A DNA stretch of 64,000 bases from CAUZIZ01 sp965218775 (GCA_965218775.1 CBDCLS010000002.1:1-64000), one strand, 5' to 3'; shown: positions 18,709-28,358, counted from the stretch's first letter. Notes: a model not told the origin generated them from the sequence alone. Translations and numbers: made by a program.

Positions 18709-19538
18709 GCGGGGTGAGGCCTCACCCAGTGGCGATAAAGGGGCTTGACGTTCTCGGGAAGCGCTGCGTAGATATCGGGCGGTACGGCAACCACGTCGTT
18801 CTCCGTTTTGCCGGTTTCCTTTAGGATCCGGACCCGTTCCGACGAACCGGGCATCAGAATGTCCAGATTCAACCACCAGGGTGCGTATCGCACCGCCATG
18901 CCCACCCGGGCCTGATGGCTGGTGTTGGGCGTGGAAGCGTGCCAGAGACGGCTGTCGAACATAAGGACACTCCCTGCTTCTCCGGTAGCACGAATTTCAC
19001 CGGGATAGGGCTGCAAGGGATCGACGCCGTTGTTTCCTGTAGGGTTGTTGGGTGAGCGGTGGCTTCCCGGAACGATTGCCGTGGCACCGGTTTCGGGCGC
19101 AAACTCGGAGAGCATCCAGAGCGTCGTGAGGTGCATGACCGAATCAGGATAGGGAGCCGGAACATGTCCGGCATTGTTTTGATTGAAGGGCCAGTCTGCA
19201 TGCAGAGGGCCTCGGACACAACCAGGATAGCTGATCTGGGCACTGGTAAATGAGATGCGGACGTGTGGGCCAAAAAGGGAGTGCGCGACCCCCAGGATTC
19301 GTGGATCTGCCAGGTAGGGCGCGAAGGACTGCTCGTACGCGATAAGCCCTTTACGGGAGCCTTGTCCCTTCAGTTCATCGAATGTTCCGTGGTTTTGAAC
19401 CGCTGATTCCACTCGGTCCCGAACGATAGCGACCTGGTCTGCGGGGATGACGCCTTTCAGGACGCAAAATCCTTGCAGCTGGAGACGCGCCAGCGTCCGT
19501 TCAACCGTTAGTTCCTGTAGTGTTGGGGAAGTAGTCAT
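18705..19538 (-). CDS. PhyH-family Fe(II)/2-oxoglutarate dioxygenase
   Basis: A 277-residue phytanoyl-CoA dioxygenase-like protein. GPLHADWPF gives the His-x-Asp of the iron site and SRLWHAS the distal His; QARVGMAVRY carries the Arg that binds 2-oxoglutarate. The family hydroxylates lipids, phosphonates and natural products; nothing here fixes the substrate. ATG 19538 overlaps the stop of the upstream J-like gene (ATGA), and its own stop overlaps the next gene's ATG, so all three genes are coupled. Confidence 0.88.
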   Translation of the reverse strand: MTTSPTLQELTVERTLARLQLQGFCVLKGVIPADQVAIVRDRVESAVQNHGTFDELKGQGSRKGLIAYEQSFAPYLADPRILGVAHSLFGPHVRISFTSAQISYPGCVRGPLHADWPFNQNNAGHVPAPYPDSVMHLTTLWMLSEFAPETGATAIVPGSHRSPNNPTGNNGVDPLQPYPGEIRATGEAGSVLMFDSRLWHASTPNTSHQARVGMAVRYAPWWLNLDILMPGSSERVRILKETGKTENDVVAVPPDIYAALPENVKPLYRHWVRPHPA

Positions 19539-20665
19539 TTGCCTTTGCCCGGGTTGCGAGCCGCTTCGCTCAGCGGCCGGATAGCTTCGGTCTTGAGGTT
19601 CACGGACCAGATGAAGTGTACCAACTCTCCCCCGGCCTGCTTCGCGATGATGTCGATCCAGACCTCGGGCGGCTTCTGGTTGATTACCTTCCATTCTGCG
19701 AAGCGCTGCTGAAACTCTCCTGCGACCAGTTTCTTGGCCGTAGCGGACTTCTTCAGCAGCAGCTGGTAGGCTCGTTCGGCCTCTTCCTTGCGTTGTTTTT
19801 CTTCGGCTCTTTCCTCTTCCAGTTGGGCCACCGGCGCTGGCGAATCGGGATCAGTCTTTTGTCGCACCAGCACGGGCCGGCCCGATTTACTCGCGGGGGA
19901 CCCTGAGCCCGCACTCTTTTTCTTGGGTGTTGTTTTCGGTGCAGGTTTTGGTGGCGGAGCCGGCTTGGGAGTCGTGGCCGCAGGTTTCTTCCCCGGCGTC
20001 TCCGGTGACGAAAGGGAGACCCGCTGTTGAGCGTCCGGCGTTTGGGCTTCGGCGGACTCATTCTCACCGGAGCTAGGGTCAGGAGCAGCTCCCGGCTGAT
20101 CTGGGTTCTCCGAGTCCCAGGTCGGTACCTCGAGGCCCGGGTCACGAGCTGGTCCGGAATCCTCCAGGGGCTGCGGTAGAAGGTCGGAATCTGTCTTCTG
20201 TTGGTTCTGCTGTTTTTCCCCTCGAGTGGACTGGGCGACATAACCGATTGCCAAAACGGCCGTAGTGACGAGGACGACGATCAGCCAAACCGGAATTCGT
20301 CGGCTCGGCTGCGGTTCGCCCCCGGAGAAGACCTCTTCGAAAAGGGAGGTCGAAGGCTGTTCTGTTCCGGGGGATTCGGAACTTTGAGCGGAGTCGGTTG
20401 GGATCCGGACCCGAGTCGGGGCTGAAGCGGCAATTGGCCTCGATCCTCGGCCGACCTCGGAGCGACCCAGGTATTCTATCAAAGTTTCGTAGGCCTGATT
20501 GATTTGTTGAATCTTGCCTGCCGACCTGGAACGAAGTCGGGGATGATGAGCGAGGCGCTCGGAGTCCCACAAGATCAACAGATCTTCACGGGCCTCGGAT
20601 ACCTCCTTGAAGCTTGCTCCGACGGTCAGTTCAAGGATGCGATAGGCGTTTTCGATCTCCTTCAT
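19535..20665 (-). CDS. Single-pass membrane protein with degenerate J-like domain
   Basis: A 376-residue protein of unknown function. Residues 1-70 resemble a DnaJ J-domain (NAYRILELTVGASFKEVSEA...INQAYETLIEYLG), but no HPD motif is present; the nearest sequence is HHPRL, so it may not stimulate Hsp70. One membrane helix at about 124-145 (IPVWLIVVLVTTAVLAIGYV) is followed by a long Pro/Ala/Lys-rich linker, a Glu/Lys coiled-coil-like stretch (about 275-300) and a C-terminal region with little similarity to anything known to me. It heads the operon with PhyH and phosphotriesterase-like genes. Confidence 0.75.
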   Translation of the reverse strand: MKEIENAYRILELTVGASFKEVSEAREDLLILWDSERLAHHPRLRSRSAGKIQQINQAYETLIEYLGRSEVGRGSRPIAASAPTRVRIPTDSAQSSESPGTEQPSTSLFEEVFSGGEPQPSRRIPVWLIVVLVTTAVLAIGYVAQSTRGEKQQNQQKTDSDLLPQPLEDSGPARDPGLEVPTWDSENPDQPGAAPDPSSGENESAEAQTPDAQQRVSLSSPETPGKKPAATTPKPAPPPKPAPKTTPKKKSAGSGSPASKSGRPVLVRQKTDPDSPAPVAQLEEERAEEKQRKEEAERAYQLLLKKSATAKKLVAGEFQQRFAEWKVINQKPPEVWIDIIAKQAGGELVHFIWSVNLKTEAIRPLSEAARNPGKGK

Positions 20666-21071
20666 CGTTTCACAAATCTCGACCCAACAGGGCTACGCTA
20701 GCTTGCGGTTCAAGGCTTTTCCACTCTTTAGCTTCGCCGCACCCCAATATACTATACAAAGCAGCGTGGAGCCGGTCTCCAAGCCGACTTGCGACAGGAT
20801 CTAGGCCCTCTGCCTGCGGCGGACTGGTCTGATGGCTCCTTCAACCGGCTTGGCCAGCCATCAAGGGAGCTGCCAGCGCTTCCTACTCCACTGAGGACAT
20901 TACGGCGCCGCACGCCTCCAATGGTGAATAATTATACGCATTAGACCATTTGGCGTTGGGGCAGCGGGTATCCCACGCCCACAGCCTAAGCCATTTGAAC
21001 CTCTTCGTGCGAATATTCATCAATATAGGATGTGACTAGGGAGCTGTGGAAGCGGAAAGGGAGATCGCGAA
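20666..21071. other. Intergenic region upstream of two divergent genes
   Basis: About 400 bp between divergent genes. An inverted repeat, GATGGCT and AGCCATC, lies at about 20831-20862. I see no convincing open frame; promoters in both directions are expected here, but no clear consensus pair was found. Confidence 0.4.
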
Positions 21072-21509
21072 ATGGCAAGAAGAAAGTGGTTTATATCAGT
21101 GTTGTTGGCTTCGACGATCCTGTTCACGTCGTTAGCGCCCTTGGCCTATGCCAGGGGCCGAAAGGGGCCTAGATTCCGGGCGTCGGTTCGGCGGGCTCCG
21201 GTGTATTTCGCCTACGGGGGATATGGGAGATACGCACCCTACGGGTTCGGCTACTACGGGGGACGTCACCACTATGGCGGTCCCAGGGGCAGGGTCGACT
21301 TCAACGTCGAGCCCAAGGAGTCCCAGGTATTTGTGGATGGTGCCTACATCGGCGTTGCGGATGACTACAATGGAGGCTTCTTCGGTACCACCGCAGTGCT
21401 GACTCCGGGTACTCACAATGTTCGGATTGTGTCTCCCGATGGTCGCGTGAAGAAAGCAAAGATCTACGTTATGCCAGGTAGGGAACTGAACTTCAACTTC
21501 AGGTTCTAG
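21072..21509 (+). CDS. Secreted PEGA-domain protein
   Basis: A 145-residue exported protein. The N-terminus is a signal peptide (RRKWFISVLLASTILFTS... ending near AYARG). A Gly/Tyr-rich stretch follows (residues 45-75), then a PEGA-like domain (VDFNVEPKESQVFVDGAYIG, FFGTTAVLTPGTHNVRI, MPGRELNFNF). PEGA domains occur on cell-surface and periplasmic proteins; a specific role is unknown. GGGAG precedes the ATG. It stands alone. Confidence 0.8.
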   Translation: MARRKWFISVLLASTILFTSLAPLAYARGRKGPRFRASVRRAPVYFAYGGYGRYAPYGFGYYGGRHHYGGPRGRVDFNVEPKESQVFVDGAYIGVADDYNGGFFGTTAVLTPGTHNVRIVSPDGRVKKAKIYVMPGRELNFNFRF

Positions 21510-21638
21510 CCTGCGAACCCAATCGTCTGAAATGCAGACGTCGTGCTCGTCGTGTCGTTGGATTGGGAGACAGCCCAACGACATGGCGAAGCCGCTCTTG
21601 TGTGACCTGTGACCCCTGGTTCAAGTTTTTCAGCCTAG

Positions 21639-21813
21639 CCCGCATTTCTCATCGCCTGTCGTAGCGAGGCGTCGCAAGGGCCGTCCTGGCAAGGCTTGCG
21701 ACCGAGGCCTCCGCAGTCGTACTTGTACAGTACGTCGAGGAGGCCGACCGAGCGAAACACAGCCAGGGCGGATGATTGCGGCGACGTAGTAGACCGGCGA
21801 TGAGAAATGCGGG
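21639..21813 (-). mobile_element. 175-bp foldback MITE, copy B
   Basis: Reverse-complement copy of the MITE in hyuB, differing at one base (GGCCC instead of GGCAC). It is flanked by CTAG on both sides (21635-21638 and 21814-21817) and abuts the start of repeat R2. Confidence 0.9.
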
Positions 21814-21817
21814 CTAG

Positions 21818-21949
21818 TCCCACCCCCAGAGCGCTGACCTCATTCGAGAAAGAAACTTCGGGTCCGGTGTAGCGGTGGCCTCCAGGCCGCCGTCCGAGCC
21901 AAGGCTCCGAAGAATAAGACTTCGGCCTGGAGGCCAAAGCTACTTCTGC
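21818..21949 (+). repeat. Palindromic dispersed repeat R2, copy 1
   Basis: About 132 bp starting TCCCACCCCCAG, with an internal inverted pair: GTAGCGGTGGCCTCCAGGCC, then GGCCTGGAGGCCAAAGCTAC. Similar copies lie at 37589-37722 and 63736-63862 (inverted). This copy ends 16 bp beyond the stop of the minus-strand gene at 21966. It could act as a 3' stabilising or terminating hairpin; that is inference. Confidence 0.75.
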
Positions 21950-21965
21950 GCGAGCCCTTAGGAGC

Positions 21966-24900
21966 TCAAGGGCTGTCCGTCGGCGCTTCCTGGCCTTCCT
22001 CAAGCAGGTAGCCGGCTTGCATGAAGGCAATCACGTCGGCTATCTCCTGACGGCTTAGGTTGTCTTCAAAGCCTTCCGGCATCAGCGAGACATCTGAGGC
22101 TCGGATCTCTGTAATTCGGCCGCGTAGGATTGTTTCTTCTTCTCCGGGGCCGCTGCGCAGGGTCAGAGTCCCCGGGGTTTCTCTGGCGATGATACCGCCA
22201 AAGACTCCTCCGTCATTCGTGGTCACGATATAGCTTCGGTAGAGGGAAAGAATGGTTCCGCTGGGGTTCAGAATGTCGTAAAGCAGCTGGGTTCGGGTGT
22301 GTCCTTGGACCGAACCCTGCAGGGAAGGACCGAACCGCGCCCCATCCTTCACGTTGTGACAACGGGCGCACTCCTGGTTGTAGAGCTCTTTGCCATTGAG
22401 GGGGTCCGGTTCCAGATCCAAAGCGGGGCTGTAGTCTTCAACAACCCTGCCTCGATCTCCAGCTTCCCGCTGCAAGAGTTCGAGAGCCCGTTTCTGCACC
22501 TCTGGGTCGGGGTACTGTCTGAGGATTTCCTGCTGTTGGTGATCCAAGGCAGCCCTTTCGATCTTTCCCTCCTCAAGGGCATCTAGAAGGTGCACGACTC
22601 TGACTTTGTGGTTGAGGAGGATCCCCAGGGCTTGCCTCCGCTCTTCGGGTGAGAAAGTGCTCCAGTGGACCAGGATTAGCTGACTGACCTGAGGATGATC
22701 GAAGTGTGTCAAGGTGTTCAGGGTGACCTTCCTCAGGTCGGACTCCAGCGATGAGGCCAGGAGACCGGCAAAGATCTCTTGGACCTCCTGGAATCGTGCT
22801 CCAGCCAAAGTTCGAATTGCACTCGAACGTTGGGCCCTTGGCAGCTCGTTCCGCAGTACTTGTTTTTTGGCCGCCGCTAGCAGGGAGGGGATCCGAAAAT
22901 GTTGTACCACCCCCGCTGCCTCCTCTCGGACGGTCTCAGAGGAGCTGGACAACAGAGCCTTTAAAGCGCGTTCGGATCCGTAGCCTGACAGTCGGCGAAC
23001 ATGACCCAGTTCCAGCCCGTGTCCGAAACCTCTCAGGGCGGGAGCCTGCCAGGATTCTTTCTTGAGCACTTTGTTGTGAGCGAGCAGCCCGATGAAGCGT
23101 TGAGCCTCATTCCCCCGATTCCGAGCACCGATGACCGCCGCCAATTCCTCGAGGAAACTCGCCTTGCCGGAGCTTTCGGACTCAAAGTACGCAGGTTCCT
23201 TGATCATCGATGCCAACAGATCCAGAGAAGAACCCGACTCGGAGCTCAGGATCGCGGTACGTTGCCACTTGTCTTCTCCGTTCCGCTCCACCAGGCGCCG
23301 GAAAGACTGCTCTACCTTCTTGCCCTCGAATTGGCCCAGACTGAGTGCCAGCTGGAAGAGGACCCTTGGAGAAGGATCCGATGCCATTGCCGTCAGTCTG
23401 TCGAGGAGCTCGGGAAAGTCCTCGGCCAGCATCACCGCATGCTCGCGGACTCCCGGCTCCGTGTCCTCTAGAGCCGTTGAGATCAAGGATGAATTCAGAG
23501 CGCCAGCACCCTCCAGGGCGTAGAGGGCATGAAGACGTGCCAGGGGGCTGGCACGACGGACTACCATCTCCTCCAGGAGAGGAACCGCGGACGGGTCTTG
23601 TCGCTCCAGCAGCAGCCGCTGAGAGGTGAGTCGCCACCACTGGTTGGGATGGCCCAGATTCTCAACCAACTCAGCTGTTTCCGCCTGGTGCAGAGCTGGC
23701 CAGGTCATGGACCCTGAGGGATGGTCCTTGGGGACGATCCGATAGATGCGACCCAGATTCGTGCCGCTGAAGAAATCTTTGCCCTTCTGGATCGGTTCCG
23801 GGATCGACGCAGGGGTTTCTACGAACTCTCGACAGATGTCGACCACGTAGAGGTTTCCGTCGGGCCCTACCGTGAAGTTGGCCGGTCGGAACCAGCGGTG
23901 GGTGGAAGCCAGAAACTCTTTTCCCTGTTCTTCCTGCGGGCGATTGGCGGCGAAGGTGGCGCCCGCAGGCGAAAGGATGTCCCGGTGAATCAGATTGCCT
24001 GCTACTTCGCCCGTGAACAGGTTGCTCCGATAGGCCTCCGGGAAGGTATCGCCGGTGTAGATGGTAGCGCCGGTCGCCCCGGTAAAGAAACCGCTCGACT
24101 GCATCTCCCTCTCCATACCGATTTCTTTGAAGCGGCGCCGCCGCATGCGGGTACGGGTCTCGCGCCAGGGCTCCGGTGGAGTGAGTTGAAAAATGTGCTG
24201 ATCGTGCTGTGAGATATGAATCGAAACCTTGGGCGCGGTCAAGAACGGGTTGCGTTGCAGGTATCGCCTCGCCATTACCACGTGGTTAACGTGTCGTCCC
24301 GCCTGCGAAAAGAAGCGGTGGCCCCAGACGTCAAAGGTCTGGCCGAAGCGGGTGGCGCCGGAGGCGGCCTCGAAGAGATCCCGATCCAGGCGGAAACGGA
24401 AGTCCGCTCCCAAGACAGAGACAGGAGCTCCTTCCGGCCGTCGCGAAAACTTGATTTCGCCTGCCTGACTATCGTTTGAGACGTAGATCCAATTGTCGAG
24501 TCCAAAGCGCAGGTTGTTGACGCGCCCTTCGGGATCTACCAGGGTGGTGAAGCCGGTGAATAAAACGGTCTTTTCATCCGCTTTCAGGTCCCCGTCAGTG
24601 TCCTTCAGATACAGAATATCGGGCGCCGAGCTCACCAGGAGTCCCCCCTGCCAGGGAAGGACACTTTTCACGTGCGGCAGGTCCTCGGCAAAGATGGTGG
24701 AGTGGTCGATGCGCCCATCGCCGTCCCGGTCTTCCAGGACGCGGACCCGGCTTTTGTAAGGCTCCCCCTCTGGGGGATCATAGGGGTAGTCCCGCATCTC
24801 CGCCACCCAGGCTCGCCCCTTCCCGTCGAACACCAGCTCCACCGGATCGGTGACGTGGGGCTCGGCGGCAAAGATCTCTACCCGAAAGTCCTCGCTGATC

Positions 24901-25007
24901 TGGAAGGTCTCGAGGGTCTCTTCTGCCGACAGTGGAAGGGGGCGGTCATCGGTCGAGCACCCAAAGAGCAGTAAGAACAGGAAAGGCAGTGGCTTCAGGC
25001 TCTTCAT
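21966..25007 (-). CDS. PVC-type membrane-bound dehydrogenase with HEAT repeats and C-terminal cytochrome c domain (lipoprotein)
   Basis: A 1013-residue exported lipoprotein: FLFLLLFGCSTDD has a lipobox Cys near residue 17. The N-terminal half is a beta-propeller of the membrane-bound dehydrogenase type (FRVEIFAAEPHVTDPVELVFDGKGRAWVAEMRDYP, RFGLDNWIYVSNDSQ, FTVGPDGNLYVVDICREFVE). Residues about 430-830 are HEAT-like helical repeats, and the C-terminus has a heme-binding CARCHNV in a small cytochrome c domain. Such proteins are abundant in Planctomycetota, Verrucomicrobiota and Acidobacteriota and are thought to oxidise sugars or alcohols; the substrate is unknown. It is divergent from the DUF3311/symporter genes. 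Confidence 0.88.
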   Translation of the reverse strand: MKSLKPLPFLFLLLFGCSTDDRPLPLSAEETLETFQISEDFRVEIFAAEPHVTDPVELVFDGKGRAWVAEMRDYPYDPPEGEPYKSRVRVLEDRDGDGRIDHSTIFAEDLPHVKSVLPWQGGLLVSSAPDILYLKDTDGDLKADEKTVLFTGFTTLVDPEGRVNNLRFGLDNWIYVSNDSQAGEIKFSRRPEGAPVSVLGADFRFRLDRDLFEAASGATRFGQTFDVWGHRFFSQAGRHVNHVVMARRYLQRNPFLTAPKVSIHISQHDQHIFQLTPPEPWRETRTRMRRRRFKEIGMEREMQSSGFFTGATGATIYTGDTFPEAYRSNLFTGEVAGNLIHRDILSPAGATFAANRPQEEQGKEFLASTHRWFRPANFTVGPDGNLYVVDICREFVETPASIPEPIQKGKDFFSGTNLGRIYRIVPKDHPSGSMTWPALHQAETAELVENLGHPNQWWRLTSQRLLLERQDPSAVPLLEEMVVRRASPLARLHALYALEGAGALNSSLISTALEDTEPGVREHAVMLAEDFPELLDRLTAMASDPSPRVLFQLALSLGQFEGKKVEQSFRRLVERNGEDKWQRTAILSSESGSSLDLLASMIKEPAYFESESSGKASFLEELAAVIGARNRGNEAQRFIGLLAHNKVLKKESWQAPALRGFGHGLELGHVRRLSGYGSERALKALLSSSSETVREEAAGVVQHFRIPSLLAAAKKQVLRNELPRAQRSSAIRTLAGARFQEVQEIFAGLLASSLESDLRKVTLNTLTHFDHPQVSQLILVHWSTFSPEERRQALGILLNHKVRVVHLLDALEEGKIERAALDHQQQEILRQYPDPEVQKRALELLQREAGDRGRVVEDYSPALDLEPDPLNGKELYNQECARCHNVKDGARFGPSLQGSVQGHTRTQLLYDILNPSGTILSLYRSYIVTTNDGGVFGGIIARETPGTLTLRSGPGEEETILRGRITEIRASDVSLMPEGFEDNLSRQEIADVIAFMQAGYLLEEGQEAPTDSP

Positions 25008-25136
25008 AGAATCAACCCTGCGTCGACGGAGCGTGCTCAGCCGACGCTAAGATGGTAATCGCATGCCGGAGGAACTACAAGGCTGCCGCTATTGGATTTC
25101 TTTTCGGGAGAGTGTATCCTGCCGGCCATCCGGGTC

Positions 25137-25388
25137 ATGGATAAACACCATACGTTCCGCCGCCCCCTGGGGCTTTTCCTGGGACTGCTTTTCGCCCTGG
25201 CGATGATCATGGGGGTAGGCCCCGGGGTGCTTCTAGTAAATCGCCCGGACACCCTCCTGGGACTACCCATAGTCTATACCTGGGGTCTCTTCTGGTACGC
25301 CGTCCACATCGTGATTGTTGTCATGGCCTATCGTTTCCTTTGGCGTGAATCTCCTGATCGTGATCGGGACGATCGGGAGCGGGACTGA
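25137..25388 (+). CDS. Small membrane protein, DUF3311-like symporter partner
   Basis: An 83-residue protein with two hydrophobic helices (LFLGLLFALAMIMGVGPGVL and LPIVYTWGLFWYAVHIVIVV) around VNRPDTLLGLP, typical of DUF3311 proteins encoded next to SSS symporters. I start at ATG 25137 (MDKHHTF) rather than 25092. Its stop overlaps the symporter ATG by one base (TGATG), so the two are translationally coupled. Confidence 0.75.
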   Translation: MDKHHTFRRPLGLFLGLLFALAMIMGVGPGVLLVNRPDTLLGLPIVYTWGLFWYAVHIVIVVMAYRFLWRESPDRDRDDRERD

Positions 25389-27043
25389 TGTCCCCGAATT
25401 GGTCGCTGGAACCGAGTCTGGATCTCATCCCCTATGTGGTGCTTGCCGTCTATCTGGTGACTCTTCTGGGACTGGGGTGGCTGGGCTATCGTCGCAGCCG
25501 GATCGGCGAGGAGGACTACTATCTAGCGGGTCGCGGTCAGGGATGGGTCATTACGTCATTGACCATCATGGCCACTTTTTTCAGCTCCTTTGCGCTTCTG
25601 GGTGCCCCCGGAATGGTGTACCGAGAAGGGGTAGTCTTTGCACTGGTCAGCTTGAACGTTCCCGTCGCTGGCTATTGTGTGTACCTACTGGGGAGCAGAA
25701 TCTGGGAGGCTGGTCGGGACTTCGGCTATGTCACACCCGCCGACATGATCTGCGACTACTATGGAAGTCGTGTGGCCTTGCGCCTGCTGGTCGTCCTGGT
25801 CGGCATCCTATTCACGATTCCCTACGTGATGATGCAGCTCAAAGCCGGAGGAGAACTGGCGGCGGTCATGTTCGATTCCTACGCGGGTGCCTTCGCCTTG
25901 GGTGCGGTTGTTCTAGCCGGGATTACCACCCTGTACATCATGATCGGGGGAATGCGTAGTGTGGCTTGGACCGATGCTCTGCAGTGTCTGCTCTTGGTGT
26001 CGGGCATGCTGCTGTCGGGAGTGGCGCTGGTAAGTTTTTTCGGTGGCCTGTCCGCCTTTGCGCAGGCGATCAGTCAGCTGCCCAAGAGCTCTCTCACCGT
26101 TCCCGGCAATACCGGCTTCTGGAGCATTTCGACCTTGTTTACGGTATCTCTTCTGATGCCAATAGGAGGAATCCTTCAACCCGCCCAGTGGATGCGCTTC
26201 TACGCTGCCCGAGATCTGGAGACGCTGCGGCGCAGCGCGCTGATCTTTGTCATCTTGCTGACGGGGTGCTTCCTGCTGGGCATCATGTTGGTGGGGCTTG
26301 GTGGCCAGGTCCTGTTTCCCCTCGAGCTGGATGGGGCAGAGGGAGTCCGACCTCATCCTGAAGTAGGAAGCTACGATCAGATTCTGGTCGCGGTGATTCA
26401 GAGGACACTGCCGGAGCTGCTAGGACCGGCACTGGGGCTTGTCTTTGCCAGCATGATGATGGTGGCAATCATGGCTGCCGCTATGAGCACTGCGGACAGT
26501 AGTCTTCATGCCTTGAGTGCCCTCATGACACGTGACGTCTACGACCGGTTCGTGAGGCCCGAAGCAGGCGAGCGGGAGAGGGTCTGGGTGGGCCGTCTGG
26601 TCATACTAGGCGCGACCTCATTGGCTCTGGGGCTGGTGTTGGCGGGAAGGGAGGAAGGCAGCTCGCTGGCCGGTATCATGGAGATGATTGTTGGTCTGGG
26701 CTTGTTTGCCGCCGCCTTCAGTATCCAGCTCTTGCCCATTACGCTGGATGTGCTCTTCCTTCACCGAGGGACGTCCGCTGGAGCCTTGGCGGGTCTGACA
26801 ACCGGGCTGGTCGTCGCCTTTTGCTTTACCTCGCTTTTTGTTTCGTTGGCTTCGGCTGCAGCGGACTCCGCGATTGAGCCGATTCTGCTGGGGGTGTTGG
26901 ACCTGGTCAACGCTTGCAAGGCCTGGGTGCCTCTCCATGCCACTGCGTGGGGCCTGATTCCCAACGTGTTTGTTTTTGCCCTCGTGAGTCGCCTTGGAAA
27001 TGGGATCGCTCCAGGAGGTGGTAGTCAGGGCTCAGTTGTCTGA
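25388..27043 (+). CDS. Sodium:solute symporter (SSS/SLC5 family)
   Basis: A 551-residue integral membrane protein with about 13 hydrophobic segments. Family features: YYLAGRGQGWVITSLTIMATFFSSFALLG near the N-terminus, TPADMICDYYGSR, TLYIMIGGMRSVAWTDALQ (the SSS signature region) and MAAAMSTADSSLHALSALMTRDVYDRF. It most likely takes up an organic acid, sugar or amino acid with Na+; the substrate is not apparent. It lies in the same direction as DegT, CaiB and RhaM-like genes, which may form one transcription unit. Confidence 0.9.
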   Translation: MSPNWSLEPSLDLIPYVVLAVYLVTLLGLGWLGYRRSRIGEEDYYLAGRGQGWVITSLTIMATFFSSFALLGAPGMVYREGVVFALVSLNVPVAGYCVYLLGSRIWEAGRDFGYVTPADMICDYYGSRVALRLLVVLVGILFTIPYVMMQLKAGGELAAVMFDSYAGAFALGAVVLAGITTLYIMIGGMRSVAWTDALQCLLLVSGMLLSGVALVSFFGGLSAFAQAISQLPKSSLTVPGNTGFWSISTLFTVSLLMPIGGILQPAQWMRFYAARDLETLRRSALIFVILLTGCFLLGIMLVGLGGQVLFPLELDGAEGVRPHPEVGSYDQILVAVIQRTLPELLGPALGLVFASMMMVAIMAAAMSTADSSLHALSALMTRDVYDRFVRPEAGERERVWVGRLVILGATSLALGLVLAGREEGSSLAGIMEMIVGLGLFAAAFSIQLLPITLDVLFLHRGTSAGALAGLTTGLVVAFCFTSLFVSLASAAADSAIEPILLGVLDLVNACKAWVPLHATAWGLIPNVFVFALVSRLGNGIAPGGGSQGSVV

Positions 27044-27125
27044 AATCGAATCCTGGGTGTAACATGCCGGACTGTTTCCATACATCACGGACGCGCATGA
27101 AAGATCCCATCTGAGAGGGAAGAGG

Positions 27126-28358
27126 ATGACCAGAACCAAACTGCAAAGTTCACTGGCGATAGATGGGGGACCCAGGGTCAAGGAGGGTTCCTTCGGCACG
27201 GGTCAACGGTATGGCGATGCGGAACTCGAGCAGCTTCGCCAAACCTTGGCACAGCAGACCCTTTTCTATACGGACGGAGAGAAGGTTTCCAGCCTCTGCG
27301 AGCAAGTGGCAGCGCGTCTCGGCGTTCGCCACGCTACCGCCGTCAGTAGCGGTACCGCCGCCGTGCACAGTGCTCTGGCAGCGGCCGGGGTCCGCCCCGG
27401 CGATCATGTGGTGACCTCGCCCATCAGCGATGCCGGAACCGTGATCGGTATCCTCTTCCAGGGGGCGGTGCCCCTGTTTGCAGATCTCGATCCTCATACC
27501 TATTCCTTCGACATGGAGTGTCTGGCCAATACCATCACCGACAGGACCCGAGTAGTAATGCCGGTACATCTCGGAGGTACCCCGGGGCCCATGGACGACA
27601 TCCTGGAGATCGCAGGGGACCGAGGCTGTCTTGTGATTGAGGACTGCGCTCAAGCCTGGGGAGCTACCTACAGGGGACGTCCGGTGGGCTCGCTGGGAGA
27701 TCTGGGAACGTTCAGCTTGAACGAGAACAAACAGATTTCCTGCGGAGATGGAGGAGTGATTATCGCCGACTCGGACGACCTGGCGAGAGGAGTGCGCCTT
27801 TTCGCCGACAAGTTCTATGATCGGGAGGCGGAGGTGCTCATCTCTCCAACCTATCTGGGTTGCAACTACCGCATGACGGAGCTCCAGGCGGCCGTGTCAC
27901 TGGCCCAACTCGAGAAGCTGGACAACATCGTCGAGCGCAGGGTGCGACAGGGTAAGCGACTGACCGAAGGACTGAGCGGGATTGCGGGCCTGTATCCCAT
28001 GCTGGAGCCCGAGGGTTCGCAGTCCAGCTACTGGTTCTATCTGTTTCGAATCGATCCGTCGGTCCTCGGCATCGACAACCAACGGTTTGCCGAGGCCGTT
28101 TCCGCCGAGGGCGTTCCCACTCTTGCCGGTTATATCAAGGAGTGCATCTACCAGTGGGACATGCTGGCGAAGAAGCAGGTCTTTCCCGGAACCGAGTGGC
28201 CGGTAGCGGAAATGGATTATGGCACCGGCCTCTGTCCTACGGCCGAGTCTATTCTCGAAACCTCGGTGAGATTGGTGGTCAACGAGTTTCACACCGATCA
28301 GGATGTGGAGGACCAGATTGCCGCTGTCAGAAAGGTCGCTAATCACTACGCTGGTTGA
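27126..28358 (+). CDS. DegT/DnrJ/EryC1/StrS-family PLP aminotransferase
   Basis: A 410-residue fold-type I PLP enzyme of the sugar aminotransferase family. FADLDPHTYSFD, VIEDCAQAWGATYRG (Asp toward the pyridine nitrogen), FSLNENKQISCGDGGVI (Lys for the Schiff base) and GCNYRMTELQAA are the expected motifs. Members aminate keto-sugars, but many environmental members act in unknown pathways. It starts 82 bp after the symporter stop with a purine-rich ribosome site, and a CoA-transferase gene follows 18 bp after its stop. Confidence 0.9.
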   Translation: MTRTKLQSSLAIDGGPRVKEGSFGTGQRYGDAELEQLRQTLAQQTLFYTDGEKVSSLCEQVAARLGVRHATAVSSGTAAVHSALAAAGVRPGDHVVTSPISDAGTVIGILFQGAVPLFADLDPHTYSFDMECLANTITDRTRVVMPVHLGGTPGPMDDILEIAGDRGCLVIEDCAQAWGATYRGRPVGSLGDLGTFSLNENKQISCGDGGVIIADSDDLARGVRLFADKFYDREAEVLISPTYLGCNYRMTELQAAVSLAQLEKLDNIVERRVRQGKRLTEGLSGIAGLYPMLEPEGSQSSYWFYLFRIDPSVLGIDNQRFAEAVSAEGVPTLAGYIKECIYQWDMLAKKQVFPGTEWPVAEMDYGTGLCPTAESILETSVRLVVNEFHTDQDVEDQIAAVRKVANHYAG

